NCBI GenBank assembly: GCA_916048095.2
Contig: OU696572.1
Span: 5,599,362 to 5,663,361 of the forward strand
Reading direction: 5' to 3'
From: Sacculina carcini
Taxonomy: Eukaryota; Arthropoda; Thecostraca; Sacculinidae
DNA: 64,000 nt
The translations under genes and the position numbers were made by a program. Shown here piece by piece: positions 44,390 through 55,846 of this stretch (position 1 is its first letter; every line of letters begins with the position of its first letter). The notes beneath the pieces were generated by a model, which had not been told where the DNA came from, searched no databases, and was given only the letters and a program-made list of their open reading frames with translations.

Positions 44390-45486
44390 TGGCGATGACA
44401 GGCTGCAGTCCAGAGTGTCACCTGCTTCACGTCGTAGATCATAGGGGGCGGCGCTACCTCGTCGACAGCGGCAGTGAGGTATCTCTGTTGCCAGCTTCGA
44501 AGAATCACACCACACCGCTCAACAGACCACTGCTCCGCGCGGCCAATGGGTCCAGAATCGATGTCTTTCAAGCAGATTTACCAATTGACGTCGACCTTGG
44601 CCTCGGTCGATCGTACAATTTCAAGTTCATTGTGTCAGCCGTTCCGTCACCCATACTCGGTGCAGATTTTCTGAGGGAATTCGGCCTGGTGCTGGACATG
44701 CGCAACAGACGCCTCATTGACAGCGTTACGCATTTGTCAACACACGCCGGGAGTCTGACGAACCGACTACATCCCGCGCTGGCGCACGTTAGTAACGTTC
44801 AGGAGCTGGAAGCAGATGGTACCGGTTTCTCCGACGTACGATCGTCGGTCGAGTTTCGTCGTCTCTGTGCACCTCCTAGCGGATTCCCAGTCATCAGAAC
44901 GCCGGGAGTGGAACACCGAATTGAGACGCGGAGTGCTCCGGTGTACTCGCGGCCGCGGCGACTAATGCCCGGCAAGCTGACAGCGGCAAAGCGAGAGCTG
45001 AACGAGCTTCTAGAGCGTGGAATTGTCGTTCCTTCGTCCTCGCCATGGGCCAGCCCTATTCATCTGGTACCGAAGGATGGTGGCAAAGCTTATCGAATGG
45101 TAGGATGCTACGAACGACTGAACGCGGTTACAACACCGGACAGGTACCCTATCCCGCATATTCAAGGATTTGCCGACCTTTTGGGCGGATCGCAAGTGTT
45201 CAGCGAGCTGGATCTCGCTCGAGCATACGCGCAAATTCCGGTGGCGAAACGGGATCAGCCGAAGACGGCGATTACGACACCACTCGGTCTGTACCATTAC
45301 ACGCGCATGCCTTTTGGTCTCTGTAATGCAGCGCAGACGTTTCAGCGATTAATGGATTCGGTGTTGCGAGGAATGCCAAGAGTTTACGCGTATATAGACG
45401 ACATTCTGGTGTATTCACCTGATGCAGCGACACACCGCAATGACCCCGTCGAACTTTTCAGGAGACTCTCCAAGGCCGGACTGTGA
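44350..45486 (+). pseudogene. pol: Gypsy-C protease and reverse transcriptase, truncated
   Basis: The frame is open from 44014, but real pol sequence begins near 44350. Aspartic protease: RRYLVDSGSEVSLLP near 44455. RT: ERGIVVPSSSPWASPIHLVPK, ELDLARAYAQIPV, RMPFGLCNAAQTFQRLMD and the catalytic YIDDILVYS near 45390. The sequence stops at ELFRRLSKAGL, inside the RT. Connection, RNase H, integrase and 3' LTR are missing because the left end of the long-arm element follows. No stop occurs before the break, so the loss is by truncation and not by decay. Confidence 0.85.
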
Positions 45487-46190
45487 TGGATTTTTTACAT
45501 CACTAGTACCACCCTCCTCGGTCCATTTTCTACCAGCAGGAATATATAATTTTTAGCAGTAAATATGATAGTGGTAGAAGTAGAAAAGTACTTGAGCAAA
45601 TGACGTTGGGAAAGGAGGTAAAGCTATAAATATATTTTGGAAACATTCTGATGAAAAGGTTTAATCATTTTCCATTGTTTGATTCCTGTTCGAGCTGTGA
45701 ATTATTCCGCACGACGGCAGGTGTAAATATAAGGTTGTTTGAGGAACATTATTTTGTTAACGTTAAAATATTAATGTTCACATTATACATTTTAATGGGT
45801 TTAGTTTTTCCTATCAATTTGTATTCCTTTTTATGAATTGAGTATGAATTTTATTTGATTAATTGCTCCGCATGACGGGCGGGTTTAAATGCTAGTATAT
45901 TAATTAACGAGAAAATTTAGTTTTGGAGAAAGTTGAGAAAATTCGACACTGTTTGCAAAAAGTTCACAAATATTGTTAGAAAGAAAGAAGCACATAAATC
46001 GAAAATTCGATGAAAAAATGCAATAAAGTCCCAATTTGAGACGAATTAATGTCTATAAACGAGACAAGAGATAATAGTGCAAGAACACTGGTGATATCAA
46101 ACATGACTTGAATAATGAAGGTAAAACAGTACGAGCGATGCTGCGATCTCGTAACACTACTGCATAACAATACACGATCAACTGAATCAA

Positions 46191-46254
<64 letters not shown>

Positions 46255-46668
46255 CGTCACCAAACACTACAGCACATGCACGCAAGCCAACACACGAGAA
46301 AACAATTGAAACGTGGACGTGATAACTGAACAACTAGTAATCACCGTCGTCGGCTGAACACGCATGCAGTGAGAATGCATGTCAGTTGCCCTGCCACATC
46401 CAAAAACCAGACACTACAGACAGAACGATACAAGGCCGTTCTTAATCTCGATGTGGGCGACGAGATGATCAATCCTCCACCCAGCCTCGATCAAGTACTG
46501 TGATGAGCCCGAGACTGCATGCACAGCGCGCCGGCGACTCAACTGAAAAACAAAACAAAACACGGCATGCGATCAGCTTACATATCAACACCAGCATACA
46601 TAACACGACAAATACTGTCTATTAATGTGACAAATAAGCACGTCAGGATCACAATGAATCAGGTGGCT
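45487..46668 (-). repeat. Left inverted arm
   Basis: Inverse of parts of 58308-61520 plus the end near 63935-63962. It contains two copies of the CCCGCCCGTCGTGCGG-type motif in inverse (near 45711 and 45870), (CA)n at 46192-46253 and the conserved block 46300-46668. Compared with the right side it lacks about 2.4 kb between the 61.5-kb region and the tip. Confidence 0.8.
46192..46253. repeat. (CA)n microsatellite in the left arm
   Basis: About 31 uninterrupted CA repeats. The inverted counterpart at 58728-58751 has about 12. Confidence 0.95.
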
Positions 46669-46675
46669 GAAAATT

Positions 46676-47259
46676 GATTATAGAGAGTCTTGATAAAGCA
46701 GTCAATTCAGACCATACTTAATACCAATATATCTCATAATCAAAAATGAAAAGGAAACATGATTATAGAGAGTAGTGATAAATCAGTCAATTCAGACCAT
46801 ACTTAATACCAATATATCTCATAATCAAAGTGAAAAGAAGACATGATTATAGAGAGTCTTGGTAAATCAGTCAATTCAGACCATACTTAATACCAATATA
46901 TCTCATAATCAAAAATGAAAAGGAAACATGATTATAGAGAGTGTTGGTAAAGCAGTCAATTCAGACCATACTTAATACCAATATATCTCATAATCAAAAA
47001 TGAAAAGGAAACATGATTATAGAGAGTCTTGGTAAATCAGTCAATTCAGACCATACTTAATACCAATATATCTCATAATCAAAGTGAAAAGGAAACATGA
47101 TTATAGAGAGTCTTGATAAAACAGTCAATTCAGACCATACCTAATACCAATATCTCTCATAATCAAAGTGAAAAGGAAACATGATTATAGAGAGTCTTGG
47201 TAAGTAGTCAATTCAGACCATACTTAATACCAATATATCTCATAATCAAAAATGAAAAG
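46676..47259 (+). repeat. 84-85-bp tandem satellite
   Basis: Seven units starting with GATTATAGAGAG at 46676, 46761, 46845, 46930, 47015, 47099 and 47183. Two subtypes exist (AAAAATGAAAAG, 85 bp, and AAAGTGAAAAG, 84 bp). Gypsy-B interrupts the seventh unit, which resumes at 52563 and runs to 52610. Confidence 0.95.
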
Positions 47260-47532
47260 TGTACAGTATTTCCGCCTAACTTGAGTCTGTATATATTTCC
47301 GCCTAACTGGCAACTCCAGAGTCCGGTGTGCCAGTTCTGTTTCTCGGCTAGTGCTTTTTCTCGGTATGAAGTTGCTTATCATATATAATCCAGTTGAATG
47401 TTATCTATAATATGATACATGTAGTACATATGAATATATAACATCCTATATATATAAATTAATCGTGATTCGTTTTGCCATACAGATATTCGTTGACATT
47501 GTTGTGATATACAAGCGATTCGCAAGCAACGA
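47260..47532 (+). repeat. Gypsy-B 5' LTR
   Basis: 273 bp, TGTACAGTATTTCC to GCAAGCAACGA. The internal duplication of TATTTCCGCCTAACT lies near the start. Confidence 0.95.
47451..47458 (+). promoter_or_regulatory. Probable TATA box of Gypsy-B
   Basis: TATATAAA inside the LTR, 34 bp before 47485, where the self-complementary segment begins. That spacing fits a transcription start at about 47481-47485. Confidence 0.5.
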
Positions 47533-47542
47533 GTTTTTCTTC

Positions 47543-47557
47543 ATGTCAACGAATATC
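47543..47557 (+). other. Gypsy-B candidate self-priming site
   Basis: ATGTCAACGAATATC is the exact reverse complement of GATATTCGTTGACAT at 47485-47499 in the LTR. It lies 10 bp inside the LTR end, which is farther than in Tf1 and weakens the simple model. No TGG-type primer site is seen nearby. Confidence 0.45.
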
Positions 47558-47572
47558 GCTCTCTAGTCGAAA

Positions 47573-49481
47573 ATGGTGGTTCTCAAATGCAGTGTACCAG
47601 CATGCGAGTTTGAAACAACCGACAGCAGCGATGCAGTTGCAATTGCACTGTTGACCAACCACAACCTCGCTCACCAACCCACCACAAATGCGGAAAACAA
47701 TGCCCCCAGCAGCCTCAAAGGCCCGAAGCTGGAGCGGCCACGCATTCAAATGGGTGTTGAAGATGAGACGTAGAACACATTCGTGAGGAGGTGGGAAATT
47801 TTTTCGCAGGGGATCCGGCATTGATGCGGGCTCTGCAGCAATTCAACTGTTCCAATGCGCAGATGAAGCCCTTGGAGATGCTCTACTAAAAATGGATCCT
47901 GCCATCACCACCCGATCAGTGAATGATGTCCTAGCCGAAATGCAGACTATTGCCATTATCCCCGTTTCCCGAGGGGTAAAGCGCGCTGAGTTAGTCAGTA
48001 TGCACCAGGATGGTGATGAAGTTTGCAGGTCTTTTGCGGCCCGAGTCAGAGGGAAAGCAGAAACTTGCGACTTCCATGTCGTGCATACGTGCAGCTGTGG
48101 GCGTGTACATCATATTGACTACACTGACGCAACCATCCGTGATGTGTTACTGGCTGGCATAGCTGATACGGAAATCCGACGTGAAGCACTTGGCATAGAA
48201 GCCACCCAACTCAAGTCGGCAAATGATGTCATTGGATTTGTTGAATGTCGTGAGATGGCCAGGAACGCGCTTCCACTAGCAAACCATTCTGCAATCTCAT
48301 CATTCAAACGTGGGACGAAAACCCCCACGCAAGAGCGAACAGCGCCGACATGGGCACCTGCCCCTGCAGAACAACACAAGAAAGCCACCTGCCCAGCCTG
48401 CAGCTGTCAATTCTTGGTGTATGCTCAGACACCACGGGGCTGGAACCGGAAACCGCACTCACATTGCAAGGAGTGCTATTTAGCCAGCCGGCGTCGTGGT
48501 CGTAATAGAAACAGTCCAACCACCTCTAACTCCGTTACTGTTGACTGTGGTGAAATTGCTCAGGTGACTTCTATGGCATCTTCCCGTACGCAGTACCCAC
48601 CAGTGTGCAACGCTCAAATGCTGTGTCTCCAGCATCACATCTTCACTAACAATGGGTGGAAGCGTGGGAAATTTGCCAAGCACCCAACAGTACAGGTACG
48701 CATCTGGGTTGACTACACAGCCCCAGGCGCGCGCACCCCACCAGTCCAGCCCCCATCTGCCAATGTTGAGGCCATATCTGATAGCGGTGCACAGTCAGAC
48801 GTCTGGTCATTGAATCAGTTCCTGCAGCATGGCTTCACCCTAGAGGATCTTCGTCCGGTGACACTCACACTCCAAGCTGCGAACAAATCTGGCATTTCAA
48901 TAGAGGGCGCGTTCTTCGGTATCATTGAGGGTCGGGACCCCGAGGGTAAACAAAGGACCTGTCGGGCCATGATATATGTGAGCCGTGATGTACACAGATT
49001 TTTCATGTCCCATGACACACTGCTCGCACTGGGAGCACTACCACCCAACGTACCCACCATTGGTGGCGCTGATCCGACTGTGTCATCCCATGCACGACCA
49101 TCCATGAGTGTAATCAAGGCCGAAAGTTTCGACCGTCAGGCGGCTGACGACACCAACGATCGCTGCACATGTCCTCGACGTCAACGCCCGCCGGAACGCC
49201 CGACGCGTCTGCCGTTTCCGTGCACGCCAGAGAATAACGGCAAAATGCAAACCTGGCTTCTAGAACGCTACTCTGCGTCCACGTTCAACACGTGCCCGCA
49301 TCGCCTACTGCCGACGATGGACGGACCGCCGGTGGAGATTCATGTGGATGAAGATGCCGTGCCTCGAGCCTGCCATACGGCCGCGCCGATACCGATACAC
49401 TGGCAGGACCAAGTACACCGAGATCTACTGCGTGACGAAGCCCTCGGCGTTGTCGAACGCGTCCCTTATGGTGAGCCATAA
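47573..49481 (+). pseudogene. gag: Gypsy-B gag-protease region
   Basis: A short frame from 47573 (MVVLKCSVPACEFETTDSSD, a C2H2-like start with a histidine pair in LTNHNLAHQ) ends at 47773. The main frame then begins near 47892. It carries a gag-like helical region (SMHQDGDEVCRSFAARVRGK, then a Cys/His group CDFHVVHTCSCGRVHHID), a second Cys cluster (CPACSCQF ... HCKEC) and the aspartic protease near 48778 (ISDSGAQSDVWSL). The frame stops at a TAA (49479-49481) just before RT, beyond which the same frame continues, so gag-pol was probably one frame. The N-terminal and main parts are in different frames. Confidence 0.75.
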
Positions 49482-50519
49482 TCTTGGTGCCACAGGATGG
49501 TTGTCACTCGCAAACACGATGGCACTCCTCGTCGCACCGTGGACCTGTCACCGCTAAACCGCGTTTGCAGGTCCTTTGCCGCCGAATCACCGTTCCACCT
49601 TGCGCGTAGAGTACCAGGCCACACATGGAAGACGGTGACCGATGCCTGGAACGGGTACCACTCGGCACCGTTGCGGGACGCCGATAAACATCTCACCACA
49701 TTCATTACACCATTCGGCAGATGGCGCTACTGTCGAGCTCCACAAGGCTTCCTTTCGTCCGGTGACGGGTATAATCGCCGCTTTGACGCCATCCTGGCCG
49801 ACTTCGAACGTAAGGAGCGGTGCGTCGATGACACTATCTTCCATGACGAAGACTTGAAAGCACATTGGTGGCGCACGATCGACTTTCTGAATACCGTCGG
49901 CAACGCAGGGATTGTGCTCAATCCGACGAAGTTCCAGTTCGCTAGACGCGACGTGGAATTCGCTGGATTCCGCATCACGAACACCTCCATCGAACCTTTG
50001 CCCAAATATATCGAGGCAATCAGCGAGTTTCCGACACCCACCTCCACGACGGACATTCGGAGTTGGTTCGGGCTGGTCACTCAAGTCAGTAACTACGCTC
50101 AATTCAGAGACACCATGGCTCCATTTCGGCCATTCCCAAGTCCGAAACATCACTTCTTCTGGAACCACGACTTAGAGGCCGCATTCCAGACGTCGAAAAC
50201 AGCGATTATCGCAGCTATCAAAGAGGGTGTACAAATATTCGACATGAAGAAACCGACCTGTGTCCGGCCAGACTGGTCCGCTCATGGTATCGGGTACTTC
50301 TTGCTGCAGAAGCACTGTCGGTGCAAATCAGACATGTCTGATTGCTGCGTTGACGGATGGCGTATCGTGCTGGCTGGGTCGCGGTTCCTCTCAAATGCAG
50401 AATCGCGGTACGCCCCCATTGAGGGCGAAGCACTAGCGGTCGCGTGGAGTCTTGAACAGACTCGATTTTTCACCAAGGCTGCTCTAATCTCATGGTGGTC
50501 ACGGACCATAAGCCACTGA
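49482..50519 (+). pseudogene. pol: Gypsy-B reverse transcriptase and RNase H
   Basis: Continues the gag-protease frame: TRKHDGTPRRTVDLSPLNR, WNGYHSAPLRDADKHLTTFI, the FGRWRYCRAPQGFLSSGDGY region and the catalytic CVDDTIF near 49825 (Cys at the position usually held by Tyr or Phe, a form this gypsy branch has). RNase H follows: VRPDWSAHGIGYFLL and FLSNAESRYAPIEGEALAVAW. A one-base frameshift near 50475-50495 ends the frame at 50519, and the protein continues in another frame from 50492. Confidence 0.88.
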
Positions 50520-52261
50520 CGAAAATCTTCGGCGACCGTACCCTAGACGAAATCACCAACACTCGACTGTTTCGTCTGAAACAGCGCACCCTGTCCTGGC
50601 ATTTCCAGATCCGTCACATGCCGGGGAAGACCAACCTGGCAGCGGACGCCACGTCGCGTAAGCCATTAGCGTCTGCAGAAGTAAGCCAACTGGAAGTCGC
50701 CGACCAGACCGAGCACGCCCTCGCAGCCAATATCCGACGCGAGGCATCGGACTTCATGGCCATCTCATGGTCTAAGATTGTTGCAGAAACCCAAGCAGAC
50801 GACTACATGCGCGCCCTAGCGAAGACTATCACGGACGGATTCCCAGACGAAGTCAGAGATGCCCCCCATGCGGCTCCGTTCTGGGAATATCGCAACGCTC
50901 TTTACGTCATGGACGGCGCCATCCTCTACAAAGATCGCGTCGTAGTCCCTCCGTCCCTCCGACATGCAGTCTTGGCCAACCTCCACGCGGCCCATCAAGG
51001 CACGTCCCAGATGGAACTGCGAGCACGCGCCGTGGTTTTCTGGCCAGGCATCACCGCTGATATCCACGCGGTACGCGCGTCGTGCGGCGATTGCAACCGC
51101 AACGCGCCATCACTGCCCCGCTTACCTGCAACAGCTGCCCCGCCACCATCCACGCCTTTTGAGTCCTTGTACGCAGATTACTTTGACTACGCCGGACACC
51201 ACTATTTGGTCATCGGCGATCGTCTATCCGGCTGGTCGGAAGTGTTTGGATGCCCAAGTGGATCGTGTCGTGCCGGTGCTGCCGGCCTCGTCCAATGTCT
51301 GCGGGCGTGTTTCGCTACGTTTGGGGTGCCGGAGGAACTGTCGAGCGATGGAGGTCCTGAATTCTCGGCGGCCGCCACGCGGGTCTTCCTGGAGAAATGG
51401 GGAGTCAGGCATCGCGTCTCATCTGCCTACAATGTGTCTTCAAATGGTCGTGCTGAAGTGGCAGTGAAGACCACGAAGAGGCTACTGCGGTCCAATGTCG
51501 GTCCTACAGGCACGCTCAACAACGACAGTTTCCTCCGCGCCATTTTGCAGCTGCGAAATACACCTGACCCCGATTGCGACATATCGCCCGCACAAATCGT
51601 CTTCGGTAGGCCCCTACGTGATTCTCTTTCGTTTATCAACAAGCTGGAGAAATTTTCCAATCCCTACATCCGCCCAACCTGGCGTGAAGCGTGGAGTTTG
51701 AAGGAGCTGTCGCTGCGCACTCGGTACACTCGGTCACAGGAGGCCCTGAACAACCAGAGCCGCCCAGCTCGACCCCTCAAGATAGGTGATCGGTGCTACA
51801 TCCAGAACTGCGCAGGCGCTCAGCCCAGACGATGGGACCGCACCGGGATAGTTACAGAGGTACATGCCTTCGACAAGTAAACGGTGAAGGTCGATGGGTC
51901 CGGCCGTGTGACGACGCGCAACCGACGTCACCTCCGCGCCTACACACCGATGAGCACCGGAATCGGTATACCCGCAGTCCGTCCAACTTGGCACGACCCT
52001 CTGCAATCGACACCGACCGACCAGTCACTGCCACCTTCGGCCAGCTCCACATCGCCGCCGACGCCGCCCTTGGCCAGCTCTGCACCGCCGCCGACACCAC
52101 TCCGAGCTGGATCGGCCTGGTCGACACCCCAATACCCACCTGCATCTGCTTCGACGCCGACGCAGTCCGGCCCGGTACCGTCCCGCATCCGACGCCCGGA
52201 CCGCCCTCGTCGCACGACTAAGAAGCCCGCCTGGCAAGAGTCGGGTGATTGGATCATGTGA
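50492..52261 (+). pseudogene. pol: Gypsy-B RNase H end and integrase
   Basis: Starts in RNase H (VVTDHKPLTKIFGDRTLDEI, HMPGKTNLAADATSR). Integrase: zinc region LHAAHQGTSQM ... CGDC, then the catalytic YADYFDYAG near 51175, SSDGGPEF near 51345 and NGRAEVAVK near 51445, followed by NTPDPDCDISPAQIVFGRPL and a C-terminal domain. A TAA at 51878-51880 interrupts the frame, which then continues as VKVDGSGRVTTRNRRHLRAY into a proline/serine-rich tail ending at 52261, 28 bp before the 3' LTR. Confidence 0.88.
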
Positions 52262-52280
52262 AGCAGCCCCTGACACCCGA

Positions 52281-52289
52281 CTGGGGGGA
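52281..52289 (+). other. Gypsy-B polypurine tract
   Basis: CTGGGGGGA immediately before the 3' LTR, the usual position of the plus-strand primer. Confidence 0.7.
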
Positions 52290-52562
52290 TGTACAGTATT
52301 TCCGCCTAACTTGAGTCTGTATATATTTCCGCCTAACTGGCAACTCCAGAGTCCGGTGTGCCAGTTCTGTTTCTCGGCTAGTGCTTTTTCTCGGTATGAA
52401 GTTGCTTATCATATATAATCCAGTTGAATGTTATCTATAATATGATACATGTAGTACATATGAATATATAACATCCTATATATAAAAATTAATCGTGATT
52501 CGTTTTGCCATACAGATATTCGTTGACATTGTTGTGATATACAAGCGATTCGCAAGCAACGA
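52290..52562 (+). repeat. Gypsy-B 3' LTR
   Basis: 273 bp, one visible difference from the 5' LTR. Followed by the AAAAG target duplicate and the rest of the satellite unit. Confidence 0.95.
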
Positions 52563-52610
52563 AAAAGGAAACATGATTATAGAGAGTCTTGGTAAAGCAG
52601 TCAATTCAGA
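52563..52610 (+). repeat. 84-85-bp satellite, continuation after Gypsy-B
   Basis: AAAAGGAAACATGATTATAGAGAG and on to GTCAATTCAGA, where the L2-B 3' tail begins. Confidence 0.9.
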
Positions 52611-52891
52611 CATTCATTCATTTATTTGTATAGCGCTCATCCAGGGACACAAGCGCGGCAACCTACAACGAAGATTGGAAAATAAAAACATTAACATGAA
52701 AGCACCGCACACACACACAAAATAACATGCGGACAACTACAAAAGCCAACTACGCTAGAAAGATATTATGAATAATAATAATAATAAATAAATACATCTC
52801 CTTTAGCGCATATAAATACACATGTGCGCAAAATACCAATTGACTAGCAATAAGAAAACACATATAGCAAATACTTATACACACACAACAC
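52611..52891 (-). other. L2-B 3' UTR
   Basis: AT-rich UTR with a TAA/ATA run at about 52769-52793 and the conserved AGCGC stem near the tail. Confidence 0.7.
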
Positions 52892-55846
52892 TCAAACAAT
52901 ACACAATGCAGGAACAGCAAAACCAGATGAGGTACACAAAGCAAATAAAAATTGTGTATCGGAAATAACTAAAAACAGATCACACAGAAGCATAAGGAGT
53001 AAGAGAGTGAGATACAGCGTCAAACGATTGATCAAACAAATATCTAAAAAAAAGGGCCTGAACGAATGGAAGGAGGAAGATTGAACAATGTTAGAGGGAA
53101 GAGAATTAAAGCGACGCGGAGCAAAAAATGAAAACGATTTAGAAGACCAAGTAGACTCATTTAAAGCTCTAAAACATACAAGTGGGCGTGAGTGTCGAAA
53201 AGGAACAACAGATTCAGACAAAAGGTGAGAAAGATAGGAAGGCTGAGAAGGGACATGAATGAGTTTAAAAATAACACAACACAGGCGAAAATGAATGCGG
53301 GGAATGATAGGAAGCCAACGAAATTGAAACAAAAATTCAGAAGTATGGCGACAAGGAGTAGGAGACAGGACAAAACGACAAGAAGAGTTGATAACACGCT
53401 GAAGAATGCGGAGGGAATAACGGGGAACGTGGAAATAGAGTGAACAACAATAATCAATACGGGAAAATATTAGAGAAATAACAAGTTTAATAGCAGAAGG
53501 GCGATCAAGAAACGGGCGAATAGGATATAAAGATCTCAGAATAAGGCGACACGTACGAGAAACAGAGGTGATTTGAGAGGAGAACGAAACATTAGAATCA
53601 AAGATCACACCAAGACTACGCACTGACTGGGAGACAGGCCAAGGAAGAAGAGGTAGAGAAATGCGAGGAGGATGGAAAACAATAAACTCAGATTTAGATT
53701 GATTCAGAAGCAGACGTCTAGAAGCAGCCCAAGCAGAAACATCAGAAAGAACATCCGCAATGAAAGAAGGAGTGCGAAGAGGAAGAGGGATGAAAAACTG
53801 AATATCGTCGGCATATACGTGAAAGGTGAGAGAGTGACGTTCAAGAATAGGGCATAGTGGGGTCATGTAGATGTTGAAAAGTAAAGGACCAAGCACAGAA
53901 CTTTGAGGGACACCAGAACACAGAGGAAACACAGAAGAGAGAGAAGAATTGACATTCACAGAATAGGTTCAATTGGTGAGATAAGATTTGAGGAGAGAAA
54001 GAGCGGATGAAGAAATACCAAGAGAAGAAAGATCGTCAATGAGAATAGAGTGGTCAACGAGATCAAAAGCAGAGGACATGTCTAATAGTACAAGAAGGAC
54101 AAAGCGACCCAAAGCAAAGTGAGAGAAAATGTGATCAAGGATAGAAATTGACACAGACTCAGTAGAATGAGAAGGCCGAAATCCAGACTGAGCGGAGCAA
54201 AGTGATTGATTTAGAAAAGGAGACAGTTGAGAGTAGATAGCAGACTCAAGAAGTTTAGACGGAAAACTGAGGAGAGACACAGGACGATAGTTTTTCATGA
54301 CGGATGGATCAAGTGAAGGTTTCTTTAGTAAGGGACGAATGATAGCGTGCTTATCGGTAAGAAATGAACCATGAAGAAAAGAGGAATTGATGACATGTAG
54401 GAAATAAGGAGCAAGAAGAAGTATGGAGTCAGAGATAGCACGGAAATTCAAAGGATCAGCAGGGGAAGAGGATTTTTTAGAAGAGGAAATGAGCTTACAA
54501 ACATCAGTAAGAACGAGTTGGGAAAACGAGGAGAATTCACCACAGGGAATAGAATGAGTGGCAGGTAAAGAACAGACCGGAAGACTTGAGAAGGCGGTGT
54601 GAAGCTTATTCAAGAAGAAAGTAGCGAATTCCTCAGCCGAGATCAGACAGGAAGTAGATAAATTAGAACCGCGGAGAGAGTTCAGAGTGCACCAAAGCAT
54701 TTTAGGAGAGCGAGACAGGGAGGATAAACGTCTAGTATAGTAGGATTTTTTGGCCAAAGCCAGAGCAGAGATATAAGACGAACGATCAGCAGAATACGAG
54801 GACCATGAAATAGAAGAGGGAGAATGTCTCCAGCGCCGCTCCAGACGACGCTGATCACGTCTAAGAGCAGACAGACCAGGAGAAGACCAAGGATATGAGG
54901 AGGAGGATTTACTTGAGCGAGACATTAGAGGAAACAAAGCGTCATTAATTACAGAAAGAGTACCGGAAAAAAGGGGATAGACATCAGACACAGGAACGGA
55001 GTGTAGCAGTTGGATCGGCAGATGAGATACAAGAAGAGCAGAAAACTGAGTAGGGTCGAAATTGCGAAAGGAGCGAAATGAGATAGACGCAGATGGGGAA
55101 GGAGGATTAGGCGAGAGAGAGAGTTCAGAGAGGAGGAAACTATGATCAGAGATTGAAGAATCTGGAGGATGAACACGAACTTCGGGTATGGGGATGTCAG
55201 AGGGAAAGACAGGGACAGGAAACAAAACGAGATCAAGAGTATGACCAGACTGATGAGTAGGGGAAGAAACAAGAGAAACAAGACCAAATGATTCAATGAG
55301 TGAGAGAAAGTTACAGGCATAAGGCGACAAACGAGGAGCATCAACCCAAAAATTAAAATCACCAAGAACGATAAAGCGATTCGAGAATAAAGAAATAATG
55401 GAATCTAGAACATCAGAGAACTCAATAGCGAAAACAGATGCAGTACCAGGGTGGTTGTGACGATAAACAATCAAAATACAGACCTTAGGATGAGACGGAA
55501 CAGATAAACAGATAGGTAGACATTCAAACGAACTAAAAACGGAAGTAAAGGAATCAATTAAAGAAAAGGAGAGGGACTTGTGATAGACGATGCCAATGCC
55601 ACCACCACAGGACTTGCTAGAAAGTGAGCGGGAAGAGTGGAGAAATTTTTAGGACGGAGGGAGCTGAGCAGAAAAAGTCGCAACGTCAGTATCGAAAAGC
55701 CAAGTTTCAATCAAACATAAAAAAGATAAATGATAAAAAGAACAAAGATAGGAGACGACATCAAACTTATAACGACAAGAGCGGATATTCAAAAGGCCAA
55801 ACGGGAGTGATGAGCGCGAAGCAAAGACACGAGGGTTGACAGGAAG
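52892..55846 (-). pseudogene. L2-B ORF2: endonuclease and reverse transcriptase with two stops
   Basis: One frame over nearly 3 kb with a TAA at 55649-55651 and a TGA at 53969-53971. The endonuclease part starts NIRSCRYKFDVVSYL near 55790 and has IETWLFDTD, SCGGGIGIVYHKSL, VYRHNHPG, VLGDFNFW and ISDHSFL, the motifs of apurinic-type LINE endonucleases that nick the target. RT: NYRPVSLLSFPSKLLESAI, LLDMSSAFDLVDHS, SGVPQSSVLGPLLFN and HVYADDIQFF, then a C-terminal region with WSSKSFSFFAPRRFNSLPS. Motif B has PQSS where PQGS is expected (L2-A has PQGS), a further sign of decay. Confidence 0.9.

Larger units (their letters stand above)
47260..52562 (+). mobile_element. Ty3/gypsy LTR retrotransposon (Gypsy-B)
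   Basis: 5,303 bp with 273-bp LTRs (47260-47532, 52290-52562) and the 5-bp target duplication AAAAG (47255-47259, 52563-52567), inserted in a satellite unit. The LTRs differ at one position I could see (TATATATAAATT versus TATATAAAAATT), so it is very young. Order is gag, protease, RT, RNase H, integrase. Coding lesions: a TAA before RT, a one-base frameshift in RNase H and a TAA near the end. The LTR begins TG but seems to end CGA and not CA. No tRNA primer site is seen. Confidence 0.92.

Noticed and set aside
47573..47773. Stand-alone C2H2 zinc-finger gene
   Set aside because: It lies between the Gypsy-B LTR and gag and is more simply the broken N-terminus of the element's own gag.
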